From NCBI GenBank assembly GCA_937925685.1, contig CALAMI010000011.1, forward strand, positions 301,383-365,382: DNA of 64,000 nucleotides, in the 5' to 3' direction. Position numbers and translations under genes: made by a program. The notes beneath the pieces were generated by a model. That model did not search any database. It was not told where the DNA came from and saw only the letters and a program-made list of their open reading frames with translations. Of the stretch, positions 8,508 to 18,175 are shown one piece after another. Each line of letters begins with the position of its first letter. Position 1 is the stretch's first letter. Source of the stretch: Candidatus Binatia bacterium (lineage in GTDB: Bacteria; Desulfobacterota; Binatia; HRBIN30).

Positions 8508-9947
8508 TTAAAGAATATCCCGAGGCTTATGGCGTAAGGCCTCAGGGTACCTGGCGAGCAGTTGGCGCGCTGCCTCTAGGAACGTGTCCGTTTGCCGCAA
8601 GGCGTTGCCCAGCAAGCGCTCGACCTCGCTGAGCACAGCCTCGATTGTTTGGCTATCAAGGCCCAGCTCCTTGCGTGCTGCCAAGCGGGCAACGAAGTCC
8701 CCGCCTGCGGTGCCCTCCCGAAGCGCCAACGCTGCGCCCTGGGCTTCTTGCTGGATCACGGCATGCGCTTGCTCCCGCCCGACTCCACGGCGCACGGCCT
8801 CCATGAGCAACGTGGTGGTGGCAAGGAAAGGCGCATGGCGCCGCCACTCCGCAGCGACGACGGCAGGGAATAAACGGAAGTTTTTGACGATAGCCAGAAA
8901 GGTTTCCAACAAACCGTCGCCTGCGAGGAAGACTCCAGGCAAGGCTACGCGCCGTACCACGGAACACGAAACGTCGCCTTCGTTCCACTGGTCCCCTGCG
9001 AGCTCTTGGAGCATTGCTGCATAGCCGCGAACAACCACATGCAGACCATTGAGGCGCTCGCAACTTCGCGCATTCATTTTGTGTGGCATCGCTGACGAGC
9101 CAACTTGTCCTGCGGCAAATCCTTCGGTGGCCAGTTCGAGCCCCGCCATGAGGCGAAGCGTTTTGGCGAAGTTACTCGGCGCGGCACAAAGCTGCACGAC
9201 GATGCTAGCGAGCGTTGCATCTAAGCTGCGGGGGTACACTTGACCTGGTGCCTCGAGGCAACGTTGAAAGCCGAGGAAGCGACGGACTGCTTCCTCGAGC
9301 TGCTGGACTTTGTCCGCATCCCCGCCGAACAACGTCAGCAGATCGAGTTGCGTCCCCACGGCGCCTTTGATGCCCCGCAAAGGATAGTGGCGGACAAACC
9401 CTTGTAAGTGCTCGATTGCCAGTATGAGTTCTTCCCCGTACATCGCTAGCCTACGGCCAAACGTCGTGGGCTGCGCAGGTACGTTGTGCGTTCTTGCGGG
9501 AATTACCGTGTGCCGGTATTCCTCGGCTCGCTTCGCAACCCAGCCCACTGCTGCTACCGCCTTTTCGAGCAAGAGTGTCGCTGCCCGGTGAATTTGCAGC
9601 TGTTCGACATTTTCGGTGAGATCGCGGCTGGTGAGCCCCTTGTGGATATGCTCGTAGCCCGCCAGGGCACAGAACTCTTCGATGCGCGCCTTGACGTCGT
9701 GTTTCGTGATGCGCTCTCGGGCGCGGATCCGTTCCAGATCGACATGCCCTTTGGTCCGCTCGTAAGCATCGATGGCCTCTTGGGGCACGTCAACACCAAG
9801 TTCTTTCTGCGCTTTGAGAATGGCAATCCACAGCTCGCGTTCGAGTACGACTTTGCCCTGCGGCGACCAAATGCTTGCCATCTCGGGGCTGGCATAACGT
9901 TCGGCCAGCACGTCCGGTGGTAGAGTTTGCGATGGGGCGGGGGACAT
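8508..9947 (-). CDS. purB: Adenylosuccinate lyase
   Basis: Splits SAICAR to AICAR and adenylosuccinate to AMP, both with release of fumarate, in purine synthesis. It is a fumarase/aspartase superfamily protein of 479 residues. The HKGLTSRDLTENV segment (about 101-113) and the superfamily signature GSSAMPHKMN (about 286-295) with the flexible catalytic serine loop are intact; R-T-H-N-V-P-A-Q-P-T-T carries the general acid histidine region. The ATG at 9947 gives a normal N-terminus. Length is at the long end of the family but unbroken. Confidence 0.95.
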   Translation of the reverse strand: MSPAPSQTLPPDVLAERYASPEMASIWSPQGKVVLERELWIAILKAQKELGVDVPQEAIDAYERTKGHVDLERIRARERITKHDVKARIEEFCALAGYEHIHKGLTSRDLTENVEQLQIHRAATLLLEKAVAAVGWVAKRAEEYRHTVIPARTHNVPAQPTTFGRRLAMYGEELILAIEHLQGFVRHYPLRGIKGAVGTQLDLLTLFGGDADKVQQLEEAVRRFLGFQRCLEAPGQVYPRSLDATLASIVVQLCAAPSNFAKTLRLMAGLELATEGFAAGQVGSSAMPHKMNARSCERLNGLHVVVRGYAAMLQELAGDQWNEGDVSCSVVRRVALPGVFLAGDGLLETFLAIVKNFRLFPAVVAAEWRRHAPFLATTTLLMEAVRRGVGREQAHAVIQQEAQGAALALREGTAGGDFVARLAARKELGLDSQTIEAVLSEVERLLGNALRQTDTFLEAARQLLARYPEALRHKPRDIL

Positions 9948-10015
9948 CTTCCAACAGCCTTTACGGAAATATTCTTGGCGATGCTAGCCGGAAGGAGCTC
10001 CTAGCAGCAACCGAG

Positions 10016-11275
10016 CTACGGCAGCCGCTGAGGTCGCTCTGCTGCAGCGGTAGGTGCTGCGGCAGCAGCCGTGGCCGAGACCTGCTGGGCTGCGACAGAG
10101 GCCGTGGCCGGTGCGGTCGGAGAGGAGCGCGTCGGTGTACCCACAGGGGGCGATTGGGTTCGCGTTATCGCGGCTACGGAAGCAGTTGCCCGAGGATGCT
10201 TTGTTCGTTCCGCTGTGGCGACGGTGCTGGCTGGCGTCGTTGGCTGGGGCGTACCGTTGTCAGTGGCCACAGTGGGCGCTGGAGGTTCAACGAGTTTTGG
10301 CGCCAGTCGCTCAGAGAGTGCAGTTGGAGGGGAAGGGGTGGCTTTAGCGCCCGGTTCTGGCGGCGGAGGCAAAACCAGGCTTCCGCTAGGCGGATTCAAT
10401 CCGCTCCCACTGACCTCTCCGACAAGGGGCGAACGAAGCCGGGGTAAACCCTGAGGACGGGAGCCTGGCTGAGAAGTTGGTTGGCCCGGCAGAACATCGA
10501 GTTGAAAGATGAAGACACCATCGGGGACGCCATCCGGAGCCAAACGATCCATGCCCACGCGGTCTAAATTCACGAAATCTGTGGGCCTCCATTGTTTGAA
10601 GTCGGGCGAAGATGAGGAACTCGAAAAGAAGAACGCAGCCGTGACCCGTGCCCGGGTCGTCCCGTCGTTAAACTCCGCTGTCTCGGGATTGGGCGCTAAA
10701 CTCAAGTCCATGGCCAATGTGTAAGCGGCGGGATTAGGGACGAAGTGTGTCAAGCCGTAGCGGTCATGGACAAGAATACTGATGCCGGGCGTAAAAGGAT
10801 CGCCGTTAAAGTAGAGGTTCAGGACAAGTGCTTGGGGAAATTCATTTGGCTGAAACTGCCAAAAAAGGTGGGTGACGTGCGAGCCCGGCCACAGGCCGAG
10901 TGCTGGCCGACCCCCCCGGTCGCGCAAGCTGCCGTCTGCGCCCATTGGGAACGGCATCTCGCGCATCTTGGGAGGTGGCCAGCGCGTAAAACCCAGGGGG
11001 CGACCTCCGTACCCACTTGCTGTATGCCAAACCGGGCCGGTCACGTTACCCGAAGCATCGGCCGCGTGTAGCAGCACACCAGTGAGGTCGAGAGCGCTTC
11101 CCGCAAGCGGCGTCAGGAGCAACGCGATGGCAGCCACAACGCTAGTGTTCCGCCGCCAACCCGGTCGCTCACCGGCGTCGCTGGCGAAGGAAGAAACGTT
11201 GCTTTCTCGCCAGGAGTAACGCTTCAGTAAATGCGCGTGGCAGCAATTTCCTTCCGTGCTTGGAGGGAAGTCCAT
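10016..11275 (-). CDS. Secreted/anchored hypothetical protein with low-complexity Ala-Pro-Thr tail
   Basis: Unrecognised 419-residue protein. After an N-region of about 40 residues comes a hydrophobic signal (VVAAIALLLTPLAGSA, about 45-60). A globular part (about 61-260) follows, including a run of serines (FFFSSSSSSPDF), DRVGMDRLAPDGVPDGVF and VFIFQLDVLPG. The last 150 residues are almost only Ala, Pro, Thr, Ser and Val and look disordered. The only reasonable start is ATG 11275, which overlaps the last 52 bases of mrp; a later GTG would lose the signal. Codon use in the tail is Ala/Pro-biased as expected from its composition. Probably envelope-exposed. Confidence 0.6.
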   Translation of the reverse strand: MDFPPSTEGNCCHAHLLKRYSWRESNVSSFASDAGERPGWRRNTSVVAAIALLLTPLAGSALDLTGVLLHAADASGNVTGPVWHTASGYGGRPLGFTRWPPPKMREMPFPMGADGSLRDRGGRPALGLWPGSHVTHLFWQFQPNEFPQALVLNLYFNGDPFTPGISILVHDRYGLTHFVPNPAAYTLAMDLSLAPNPETAEFNDGTTRARVTAAFFFSSSSSSPDFKQWRPTDFVNLDRVGMDRLAPDGVPDGVFIFQLDVLPGQPTSQPGSRPQGLPRLRSPLVGEVSGSGLNPPSGSLVLPPPPEPGAKATPSPPTALSERLAPKLVEPPAPTVATDNGTPQPTTPASTVATAERTKHPRATASVAAITRTQSPPVGTPTRSSPTAPATASVAAQQVSATAAAAAPTAAAERPQRLP

Positions 11276-12291
11276 ACTGTTCGGGCCAATTGCTGGAAGG
11301 CTTGCGTCACTGGGTGATCGGGTGCTGAGAGTACCAAAGGCGCACCACTCTCACCGGCCTGCATCAACTCAGCGGCCAACGGGAGGGATCCTAGGAACGG
11401 GATGTTAAGTTCCTCGGCCATGCGTTGCCCACCTCCGTGGCCAAAAGGTTCGCTTCGCTGCCCGCAGGTACGACAGATATAGTAGCTCATGTTCTCGATG
11501 ACCCCGAGCACGGGTGCCTTGAGTTCTCGGAACATGGCCACTCCGCGACGAACGTCCTCGAGCGCCATGGCTTGCGGCGTGGTTACAATCACGCCGCCGC
11601 TGAGTGCGAGTTGCTGGGCGATCGTCAGCTGAGCGTCGCCTGTACCTGGTGGTAAGTCCAACACCAAGACGTCGAGATCCCCCCACGCCACGTCGTGGAA
11701 AAACTGGGTGAGCACCTTCGTGATCATCGGACCCCGCCAGATCACAGGCGTTCCCGGTTCGATAAGAAAGCCGAGCGAGATCGTTTTTACTCCTTGCACC
11801 TCTAACGGGATGATGCGGCGCTCGGCGCTGACTGCGGGCGAACCGTGAGTGCCCACCATCAGGGGGATGCTGGGCCCGTAAATGTCTGCATCCAGTAAGC
11901 CCACCCGATGTCCTTGCGTCGCGAGGGCGTACGCCAGGTGCACGGCGACCGTGGACTTGCCCACGCCACCTTTACCACTGGCTACCGCGACGGTGTGAGC
12001 AACTCCAGCAATTGAGGCTGGAGCTGCCGAGGCACGGTGTTGCGCAGGTGCCGGTGGCGTGATGATGACTTCGACACGGTCCACGCCGGTTAACTCCTTG
12101 ACAGTGTTGGCCACGGCCTCGCGTAACTGCTCGACGATGCGGCCATCGCGGGTGGTGGGCGAGAGAACGACTTTGACTCCATACGAGCTCACCTCGACGT
12201 CGCGTACAAAGCCAAAGCTCACGATGTCGCGGCCAAGTCCAGGGTACTTGACGCGCTTGAGACCTTGGAGGATTTGCTGGGGACTGAGCAT
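11224..12291 (-). CDS. mrp: Mrp/ApbC-type iron-sulfur cluster carrier ATPase
   Basis: P-loop ATPase that carries and delivers [4Fe-4S] clusters to apoproteins. The N-terminal DUF59/MIP18-like domain (about 1-85) precedes the ATPase with deviant Walker A SGKGGVGKST (about 108-117), switch I-like DADIYGPS, and Walker B-like VLDLPPGTGD. CRTCG supplies the two cysteines that bridge the cluster in the dimer. All motifs are present; the length fits the family. ATG 12291 is preceded directly by GTG 12294, either of which could serve. It is divergent from the dicarboxylate transporter gene. Confidence 0.93.
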   Translation of the reverse strand: MLSPQQILQGLKRVKYPGLGRDIVSFGFVRDVEVSSYGVKVVLSPTTRDGRIVEQLREAVANTVKELTGVDRVEVIITPPAPAQHRASAAPASIAGVAHTVAVASGKGGVGKSTVAVHLAYALATQGHRVGLLDADIYGPSIPLMVGTHGSPAVSAERRIIPLEVQGVKTISLGFLIEPGTPVIWRGPMITKVLTQFFHDVAWGDLDVLVLDLPPGTGDAQLTIAQQLALSGGVIVTTPQAMALEDVRRGVAMFRELKAPVLGVIENMSYYICRTCGQRSEPFGHGGGQRMAEELNIPFLGSLPLAAELMQAGESGAPLVLSAPDHPVTQAFQQLARTVWTSLQARKEIAATRIY

Positions 12292-12430
12292 CACGGTTGC
12301 ACCATAGCGAGGTCAGGGTTGCGTGGCGAGGTAGCGTCGCGGACGAGGAAAAGCCCGTTGCACGGATACTGCCGTACATGCCGCCGCAGCGGGCGTAGGA
12401 TCCCCGGCAGCCCACAACAAGGAGAACAAT

Positions 12431-13945
12431 TTGCCCGAAAGGGAGCAAAGAACTGACCATCTTTCCCGTTTCGACTTATGGCGAGCACGGTCGGGTCTGG
12501 TATTGGCCCCATTGGCCTTTGCCGCCGTGTGGTGGATGCCCTTAGGCCTTCCTCCACCCGCCCATCGTTTAGCCGCCATTCTTGCTGCGGTAGGCATCCT
12601 TTGGGTAACCGAGGCGATTCCGATGGCGGTAACGGCCTTCGTAGGGGTGGCAAGTGCAGTGGTGCTCGGGGTGGCGCCAGCGCAGCAAGCTTTTGCCCCT
12701 TTTGCCGATCCTTTGATGTTCCTCTTCGTAGGCTCTTTCATTTTGGCTCGAGGCATTTTTGTGCATGGGCTCGATCGCCGCATGGCCTTGGCCATTTTGT
12801 CTTGGCGGTTTGCCAGTCGAAGCCCCTGGAGGCTCCTTATGGCTTACTCGAGTACTGCCGCTGTGTTGTCCATGTGGATCAGCAATACCGCTACGGTGGC
12901 TATGTTGTATCCGATCGGATTGTCGATTCTCGCTGTGCTCGAGCAAGGAACCTTCCACGAGCGGAAAGCAGCCCGACGCTTTGGGGCTGGCTTGTTGTTG
13001 TCTTGCGCCTTTGGGGCTTCGATCGGGGGTTTAGTCACCCCCGTAGGAACTCCGCCCAACCTGATCGGGCTGGGTTTCTTGCGTCGCACCGGGGCCGCGG
13101 AAATTCCCTTCTTTAGTTGGATGGTGGTGGCCTTGCCGATTGCACTGGTCATGTGGGGCTGGATGGTTTGGCGCTTTCGCAAGTTGGGAATGGGTATGGA
13201 GGCCGCCTTAGTAGCCCTCCGAGGAAAGCTCGTGGAGCAACGGCGGGCCTTAGGCCCTTGGAGTTTGGGAGAACGGAACACCGTGCTTGCCTTTGGGGTG
13301 ACGGTGGCTTTGTGGATCGCACCCGGGGTGGTGGCGTTGGTGGGCGGTCGAGAGCACCCGTGGTATGGGTGGCTTGTCGCCACGTTTCCCGAAGGGGTTT
13401 GCGCCTTGTTGGGCGCCGCCCTTCTTTTTGTCCTCCCCATCGACCTGAAACGGCATCGCTTTACCCTCACGTGGAGCGAGGCAGCCCAGATCGATTGGTG
13501 GATTGTCTTTCTTTACGGCGGTGGACTGGCGCTGGGCAGCCTGGCTTTTCACACCGGGCTTGCTGAGGCTGCAGGGCGGGCGTTGACGGAGGCGCTGGGC
13601 GTCAAACAGCCGATTGGGCTGGTGTTCACAGCGACCGTTTCGGCAACAGCGTTGTCCGAAATGACCAGCAACACCAGCGCCGCGAACATGGTCGTTCCAG
13701 TGGCCATTGCCTTTGCACACGCTGCTGGAGCTGATGCGGCCTTGCCTGCTTTGGGAGCAACGATGGCGGCTTCGCTTGGGTTTTTGCTGCCGGTTTCGAC
13801 ACCGACGAATGCCATTGTCTACAGTTCCGGTCGTGTGCCGCTCCGGTTCATGCTTCGATACGGCGCACTGCTCGACCTAGCCGGAATCGTTGCGGTCACC
13901 ATGGGGGTGGGTTTGTTGGCGCCGCTGGTGCTCGGGGTAGACTAA
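12431..13945 (+). CDS. DASS-family (SLC13-like) sodium/anion symporter
   Basis: Inner-membrane transporter of the divalent anion:Na+ symporter family, probably for C4-dicarboxylates, sulfate or similar anions. It has about 11-12 hydrophobic segments in 504 residues. It shows WISNTATVAML (first S-N-T motif, about 142-152), GGLVTPVGTPPNLIG in the mid-region and ALSEMTSNTSAANM (second S-N-T motif), with LPVSTPTNAIVY near the end; the paired SNT motifs bind substrate and Na+. The start is TTG 12431 with AAGGAG just upstream. The substrate cannot be resolved from motifs alone. Confidence 0.9.
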   Translation: MPEREQRTDHLSRFDLWRARSGLVLAPLAFAAVWWMPLGLPPPAHRLAAILAAVGILWVTEAIPMAVTAFVGVASAVVLGVAPAQQAFAPFADPLMFLFVGSFILARGIFVHGLDRRMALAILSWRFASRSPWRLLMAYSSTAAVLSMWISNTATVAMLYPIGLSILAVLEQGTFHERKAARRFGAGLLLSCAFGASIGGLVTPVGTPPNLIGLGFLRRTGAAEIPFFSWMVVALPIALVMWGWMVWRFRKLGMGMEAALVALRGKLVEQRRALGPWSLGERNTVLAFGVTVALWIAPGVVALVGGREHPWYGWLVATFPEGVCALLGAALLFVLPIDLKRHRFTLTWSEAAQIDWWIVFLYGGGLALGSLAFHTGLAEAAGRALTEALGVKQPIGLVFTATVSATALSEMTSNTSAANMVVPVAIAFAHAAGADAALPALGATMAASLGFLLPVSTPTNAIVYSSGRVPLRFMLRYGALLDLAGIVAVTMGVGLLAPLVLGVD

Positions 13946-14958
13946 AAAAGCTCGACCGGATTGGTCACAAACTCCGGTGGCGTGCGCTCCACCCGTGGTT
14001 CGCACGTCTGGAGCTTGAGGACGAAGCGTTGGCCTTTAGGCAGTTCGACTGCTGGCTCGGTAGTGCGGACCTCGAACTCATAGCGTGCCGCTGGTTGGCG
14101 AATCACCCAGCAGCCCTCGTGCAATTCGATGCCTGGGTTCAACCCAATAAGCTCGCCCCTAAAGATGCCGTCTGGCGTGTCTGCATGGACCGTCCGCGCG
14201 ATCCGCAAGGGTAGCGCGGTGACACTGTGCAAGCGAAGGCGCGTGCCATTTAGCGAGTGGTACCGGTCAAAATCTGTGCGGGCAAAAATTCGTGCATTCC
14301 CAGCGGAGAGGTTCTCAGTAACCCGTGAGGTCGTTTCTTCCCAAAAGCGTGGAGGGCCGACATCGATGTGCAGGAACCGCTGTCGCTGGTAAAAGCCTAC
14401 GCCGCCCACTTCTTCGAGACGCAACCGAAGCCAGAGCTTGCGCAAATCCATGTGCGGCAATGCGATGTCTGCAGCCAAGCCCTGGGTGTGTAGCGAAGCG
14501 AGGGCTACGGCTTGGCCTTGAGCTCCGAGGAGGTTGTTGAACTCCGGACTGCGATACCCGGACAGCAAGACCATGGGCCGTGCGCGATAGCGGTTCTGCA
14601 GGTATGCCAAAAGCTCGACGAGCCGCAGCGGGATTGGTTGGGTCTGGTCGTCGCTGCGCGAGCGGAAGAACCGGTCGATCTGCTCGCGCGCTGCGGCATC
14701 GTATGAACCGTCGCTGTTGCGGTAGCATACCTCGAGCCGTTCCTTGAAGTGCGCGTGCTCCATCTCGAGACGCCCATTGCCAGCAAAGAAGAACCGCAAA
14801 GCCGTTTGGGGCGTGCCTTTGGTCGAGCTGGCCTGCACCGGAAGCGTGAGCAGGTGCCCCCAAAAACAAAAACTGCCCATGGTTACCCCAAGAAGACAAA
14901 CCGGGAAGGTGACCCGAAAGCGGGTCGTGAGCTCAGCGGCGGATCCACTCAGGGGCAC
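13942..14958 (-). CDS. DUF882/peptidase M15_2 family (YcbK-like) exported protein
   Basis: Zinc-peptidase-like envelope protein of the YcbK/DUF882 group, related to D-Ala-D-Ala peptidases. The frame is open from 15009, but that overlaps the 3' end of the acyl-CoA dehydrogenase gene. GTG 14958 has AAGGA eight bases upstream and puts a basic residue pair before the hydrophobic signal, so it is preferred; ATG 14880 would cut into the signal. The metal-site pattern is visible: SGYRSPEFN, SLHTQGLAADIAL (His and Asp) and FLHIDVG (His). A C-terminal extra domain of about 110 residues of beta character follows the catalytic part. Coupled to the preceding gene by overlap. Confidence 0.78.
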   Translation of the reverse strand: MPLSGSAAELTTRFRVTFPVCLLGVTMGSFCFWGHLLTLPVQASSTKGTPQTALRFFFAGNGRLEMEHAHFKERLEVCYRNSDGSYDAAAREQIDRFFRSRSDDQTQPIPLRLVELLAYLQNRYRARPMVLLSGYRSPEFNNLLGAQGQAVALASLHTQGLAADIALPHMDLRKLWLRLRLEEVGGVGFYQRQRFLHIDVGPPRFWEETTSRVTENLSAGNARIFARTDFDRYHSLNGTRLRLHSVTALPLRIARTVHADTPDGIFRGELIGLNPGIELHEGCWVIRQPAARYEFEVRTTEPAVELPKGQRFVLKLQTCEPRVERTPPEFVTNPVELF

Positions 14959-16150
14959 GGCAGAGGTCCTTGGTGATATTTTTTTGATGAGCCTCGAGCG
15001 TGCCCCCACCGATTTCGATGAGCTTGGCGTCGCGCCAAAGGCGCTCCACCACGTACTCTCCCATGTACCCGTACCCGCCTAGAACTTGAATTGTGCGGTC
15101 GGCGATCTCCTTTCCGACTCTGGCGGCGAACAGCTTTGCTCCGTCGGCATCGGCGCGGTTTCCCAAGGAGCGTAGGTCCAACCTGCGGGCAACGTCGTAC
15201 ACGTAGCTCCGTGCCGCCCGAAATTCCGCATAGGAGTCGCCGATGTACCGTTGAATCTGCCCGTGTTCCCGTAAGGGCACACCAAAGGCGCGCCGCTCGT
15301 TAGCGTATCGCACCATGGTTTCGAGGCAACGCATTGCAATGCCCAGGGACATAGCCGCTAACGCAACTCGTTCGATTTCCAGGTTCCGCATCATGTGCTG
15401 CAAGCTTGCCCCCTCTTCTCCAATGAGATTCGTGGCAGGAACTCGGCACTGGTCGAAGACCAGTTCAGCGGTCATCGAAGAGCGCATGCCCAGCTTATCG
15501 TGCAAACGTTGCCCCAAGGTAAATCCCGGTGCGCCTTTCTCGACCAGAAAGGTGCTGATCCGACCGCTGGTCTTGGCATAGACCAAAAAGATATCGCCCA
15601 GCGTGGCGTCGTCTATAGCGCCGTTAGTGATGAACATTTTCCGGCCGTTGAGCACATAAGAGTCACCCCGGCGTTCTGCGGTGGTACGCATTGCGAGAAC
15701 ATCCGTCCCGGCTTCCGGTTCCGTCATACACATGCCCCCGATCCAATTGCCGGAAAGCACCTCGGGTAACACCCGACGTTTTTGCTCGGGACTGGCGTTG
15801 GTGGCGAAATTGTGGACGAACAACACCGCGTGGGCGAGGTAAGCGAGGCAAAAGCCCGGGTCCGACCAGGAGAGGGCTTCGTGAACAATGACTGCTGCAG
15901 TAGCGTCCAGTCCGGCTCCGCCGTCTTCGATGGGCACCGTCAGTCCCAAGAGCCCCAGCTCCCCGGCGCGACGAAAGAGTTCCCGATTGAAGCGTTCTTC
16001 GCGGTTGTACTGTTGCGCTTGGGGTTCCACTTCGTCGCGCACGAAGGATTCCACCGTGCGGGCCAACAGGCGGTGCTCCTCAGTTGGCGCGTGCAAGGGA
16101 AATTCTTTCCACCATACGTTGCCGTGGGGTTGGTCATCGACAGGAGGCAT
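14933..16150 (-). CDS. Acyl-CoA dehydrogenase, isovaleryl-CoA type active site
   Basis: Full acyl-CoA dehydrogenase with CMTEPEAGTDV and VLNGRKMFITNGA. The C-terminal position used for the catalytic base in medium-chain enzymes reads IEIGGGTLEAHQ, that is Gly, not Glu. Instead helix G reads RNLEIERVALAA, matching the glutamate used by isovaleryl-CoA dehydrogenase (LDLER). A branched-chain substrate is therefore likely, but not proven. ATG 16150 was chosen as start; an upstream TTG at 16186 would also fit the 3-bp gap to ilvD. Lying just after ilvD on the same strand it may link to branched-chain amino-acid or acid metabolism. Confidence 0.9.
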   Translation of the reverse strand: MPPVDDQPHGNVWWKEFPLHAPTEEHRLLARTVESFVRDEVEPQAQQYNREERFNRELFRRAGELGLLGLTVPIEDGGAGLDATAAVIVHEALSWSDPGFCLAYLAHAVLFVHNFATNASPEQKRRVLPEVLSGNWIGGMCMTEPEAGTDVLAMRTTAERRGDSYVLNGRKMFITNGAIDDATLGDIFLVYAKTSGRISTFLVEKGAPGFTLGQRLHDKLGMRSSMTAELVFDQCRVPATNLIGEEGASLQHMMRNLEIERVALAAMSLGIAMRCLETMVRYANERRAFGVPLREHGQIQRYIGDSYAEFRAARSYVYDVARRLDLRSLGNRADADGAKLFAARVGKEIADRTIQVLGGYGYMGEYVVERLWRDAKLIEIGGGTLEAHQKNITKDLCRAPEWIRR

Positions 16151-16189
16151 AATAGGAAGCTCTCGGATCGACGGCCGGCCGAGCAAGAA

Positions 16190-18103
16190 TCAACAGGACG
16201 ATTTTCGCCCGTAACTGTTCGGGCGCCGGCCATTGCGGCGCACCTGAGTTAAGTCGCGTACTGCGCCGCGGGCAGCACTTGTGGTCAGCAAGGCATAGGC
16301 TTGCAGCGCTGGGGAAACGGTACGATGGCGGTTTCGCGGTGTCCACGCGGCTGCACCTCGCTCGATTTCAACAACTCGCCGTCGCTTCAGTTCCGCTTTG
16401 TCGACGAGCAGTTCGATTTTCCGTTTTGGAATGTCGATACGGATCCGGTCGCCGTCGCGAACGAGGGCGATGGTGCCACCTTCGGCCGCTTCAGGAGACA
16501 CGTGACCAATGCTCAGACCAGAGGTGCCACCGCTGAACCGGCCGTCGGTAATTAAGGCGCAAACCTTGCCCAGCTGTTTGGCCTTGATGTAGGAAGTAGG
16601 GTACAGCATTTCCTGCATTCCGGGTCCGCCCTTGGGCCCCTCGTAGCGGATGACAACGACGTCCCCAGGACGGACCTTGTCGTTGAGAATGGCGTGACAA
16701 GCTTCCTCCTGGGATTCGAAAACGCGCGCCGGGCCCTCGAATGTCCAGATCGACTCGTCGACTCCCGCTGTTTTGACGATGCAGCCATCGATGGCAAGGT
16801 TCCCATATAGGACGGCCAGCCCACCGTCGCGACTGTAAGCGTGCTCGACGCTGCGAATGCACCCGTTTACAGAATCGCGGTCGAGGTCGGCGTAATAAGT
16901 TGATTGGGAAAAGGCTTCCGTTGTTCGCACCCCGCCCGGTGCCGCAAGGCAACGTTGGCGGGCCTCGGCTGTGGCCGTCGTCCGCCGGACGTCATTGGCA
17001 TCGATGGCCTCCCCCATGGTACGGCTGTGCACCGTAGGAACGTTACGGTGAACCAGGCCGGCACGATCCAGTTCGCCTAAGATTGTGAAGATACCTCCGG
17101 CGCGGTTGACGTCTTCCACGTGATAATGCGACGAGGGCGCGACTTTACAAATATTGGGGATGCGTCGCGATAAGCGGTCGATATCTTGCATCGTAAAAGG
17201 TACGCCGGCTTCGTGGGCGATTGCCAAAATGTGGAGGACGGTGTTGGTGGAGCCGCCCATGGCAATATCCAACATCATCGCATTTTCGAACGCCTCGAAG
17301 GTCGCGATACTGCGCGGCAGCACGCTGGAGTCGCCCTGCTCGTAGTATCGACGTGTCATGTCGACGATGAGCTTGCCGGCGGTTTCAAAAAGCTGCCAGC
17401 GAAGAGCGTGGGTGGCCACGATCGTGCCGTTACCGGGCAAGGCTAAGCCCAGAGCCTCGTTCAAACAGTTCATACTGTTTGCGGTGAACATGCCGGAACA
17501 CGAGCCGCAAGTGGGACAAGCCGAGCGCTCCATTTCGAGGAGTTCCTCGTCGCTGACCCGATCCTCTCCGGCGGCAACCATCGCATCGATCAGGTCGAGT
17601 TTACGTGGCGGCAGTGGATTTCCGCTGGCGTCGTGCGTTCCAGCCGAAGTCCCCGCTTCCATCGGACCCCCGGAAACAAAAATGGTGGGGATATTCAGCC
17701 GCATAGCCGCCATGAGCATGCCGGGGGTAATCTTGTCGCAATTCGAGATGCATACCAGTGCGTCCGCGACGTGGGCTTGGACCATGTACTCGACGCTATC
17801 GGCGATCAAGTCTCGGCTGGGCAGGGAGTAAAGCATGCCCCCGTGCCCCATGGCGATACCATCGTCGATCGCGATCGTGTTAAATTCCACGCCCCAGCCG
17901 CCTGCGGCATCGATCACTCTCTTGAGCCGCTGCCCTACTTCGTGAAGGTGCACGTGGCCCGGGACAAACTGGGTAAAGCTGTTCGCAATTGCGATGATGG
18001 GCTTGTGAAAGTCCGCATCTTTCATCCCAGTGGCCCGCCACAAGGCGCGCGCGCCTGCCATCTGACGGCCCTGAGTGGTCACCCGGCTGCGGTAGGGACT
18101 CAT
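16190..18103 (-). CDS. ilvD: Dihydroxy-acid dehydratase
   Basis: Converts 2,3-dihydroxy-isovalerate and -methylvalerate to the keto acids in valine and isoleucine synthesis. Fe-S cluster cysteines are in NCDKITPGM and in [19 protein letters not shown], both intact. [11 protein letters not shown] and [23 protein letters not shown] are also conserved, the latter with the catalytic serine region. Start ATG 18103 gives [12 protein letters not shown], the usual N-terminus; 637 residues is slightly longer than the 616 of E. coli because of a basic tail after GAVRDL. Its partner ilvB is 17 kb away and ilvC/ilvN are not in the window. Confidence 0.95.
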   Translation of the reverse strand: MSPYRSRVTTQGRQMAGARALWRATGMKDADFHKPIIAIANSFTQFVPGHVHLHEVGQRLKRVIDAAGGWGVEFNTIAIDDGIAMGHGGMLYSLPSRDLIADSVEYMVQAHVADALVCISNCDKITPGMLMAAMRLNIPTIFVSGGPMEAGTSAGTHDASGNPLPPRKLDLIDAMVAAGEDRVSDEELLEMERSACPTCGSCSGMFTANSMNCLNEALGLALPGNGTIVATHALRWQLFETAGKLIVDMTRRYYEQGDSSVLPRSIATFEAFENAMMLDIAMGGSTNTVLHILAIAHEAGVPFTMQDIDRLSRRIPNICKVAPSSHYHVEDVNRAGGIFTILGELDRAGLVHRNVPTVHSRTMGEAIDANDVRRTTATAEARQRCLAAPGGVRTTEAFSQSTYYADLDRDSVNGCIRSVEHAYSRDGGLAVLYGNLAIDGCIVKTAGVDESIWTFEGPARVFESQEEACHAILNDKVRPGDVVVIRYEGPKGGPGMQEMLYPTSYIKAKQLGKVCALITDGRFSGGTSGLSIGHVSPEAAEGGTIALVRDGDRIRIDIPKRKIELLVDKAELKRRRVVEIERGAAAWTPRNRHRTVSPALQAYALLTTSAARGAVRDLTQVRRNGRRPNSYGRKSSC

Positions 18104-18175
18104 GGGCGCCAGTCTAGTCTGGCGGGCGGCAGGTAGCAATCACATCGCTACCGTCCGCTGGGCTTGCTCGGGCAC

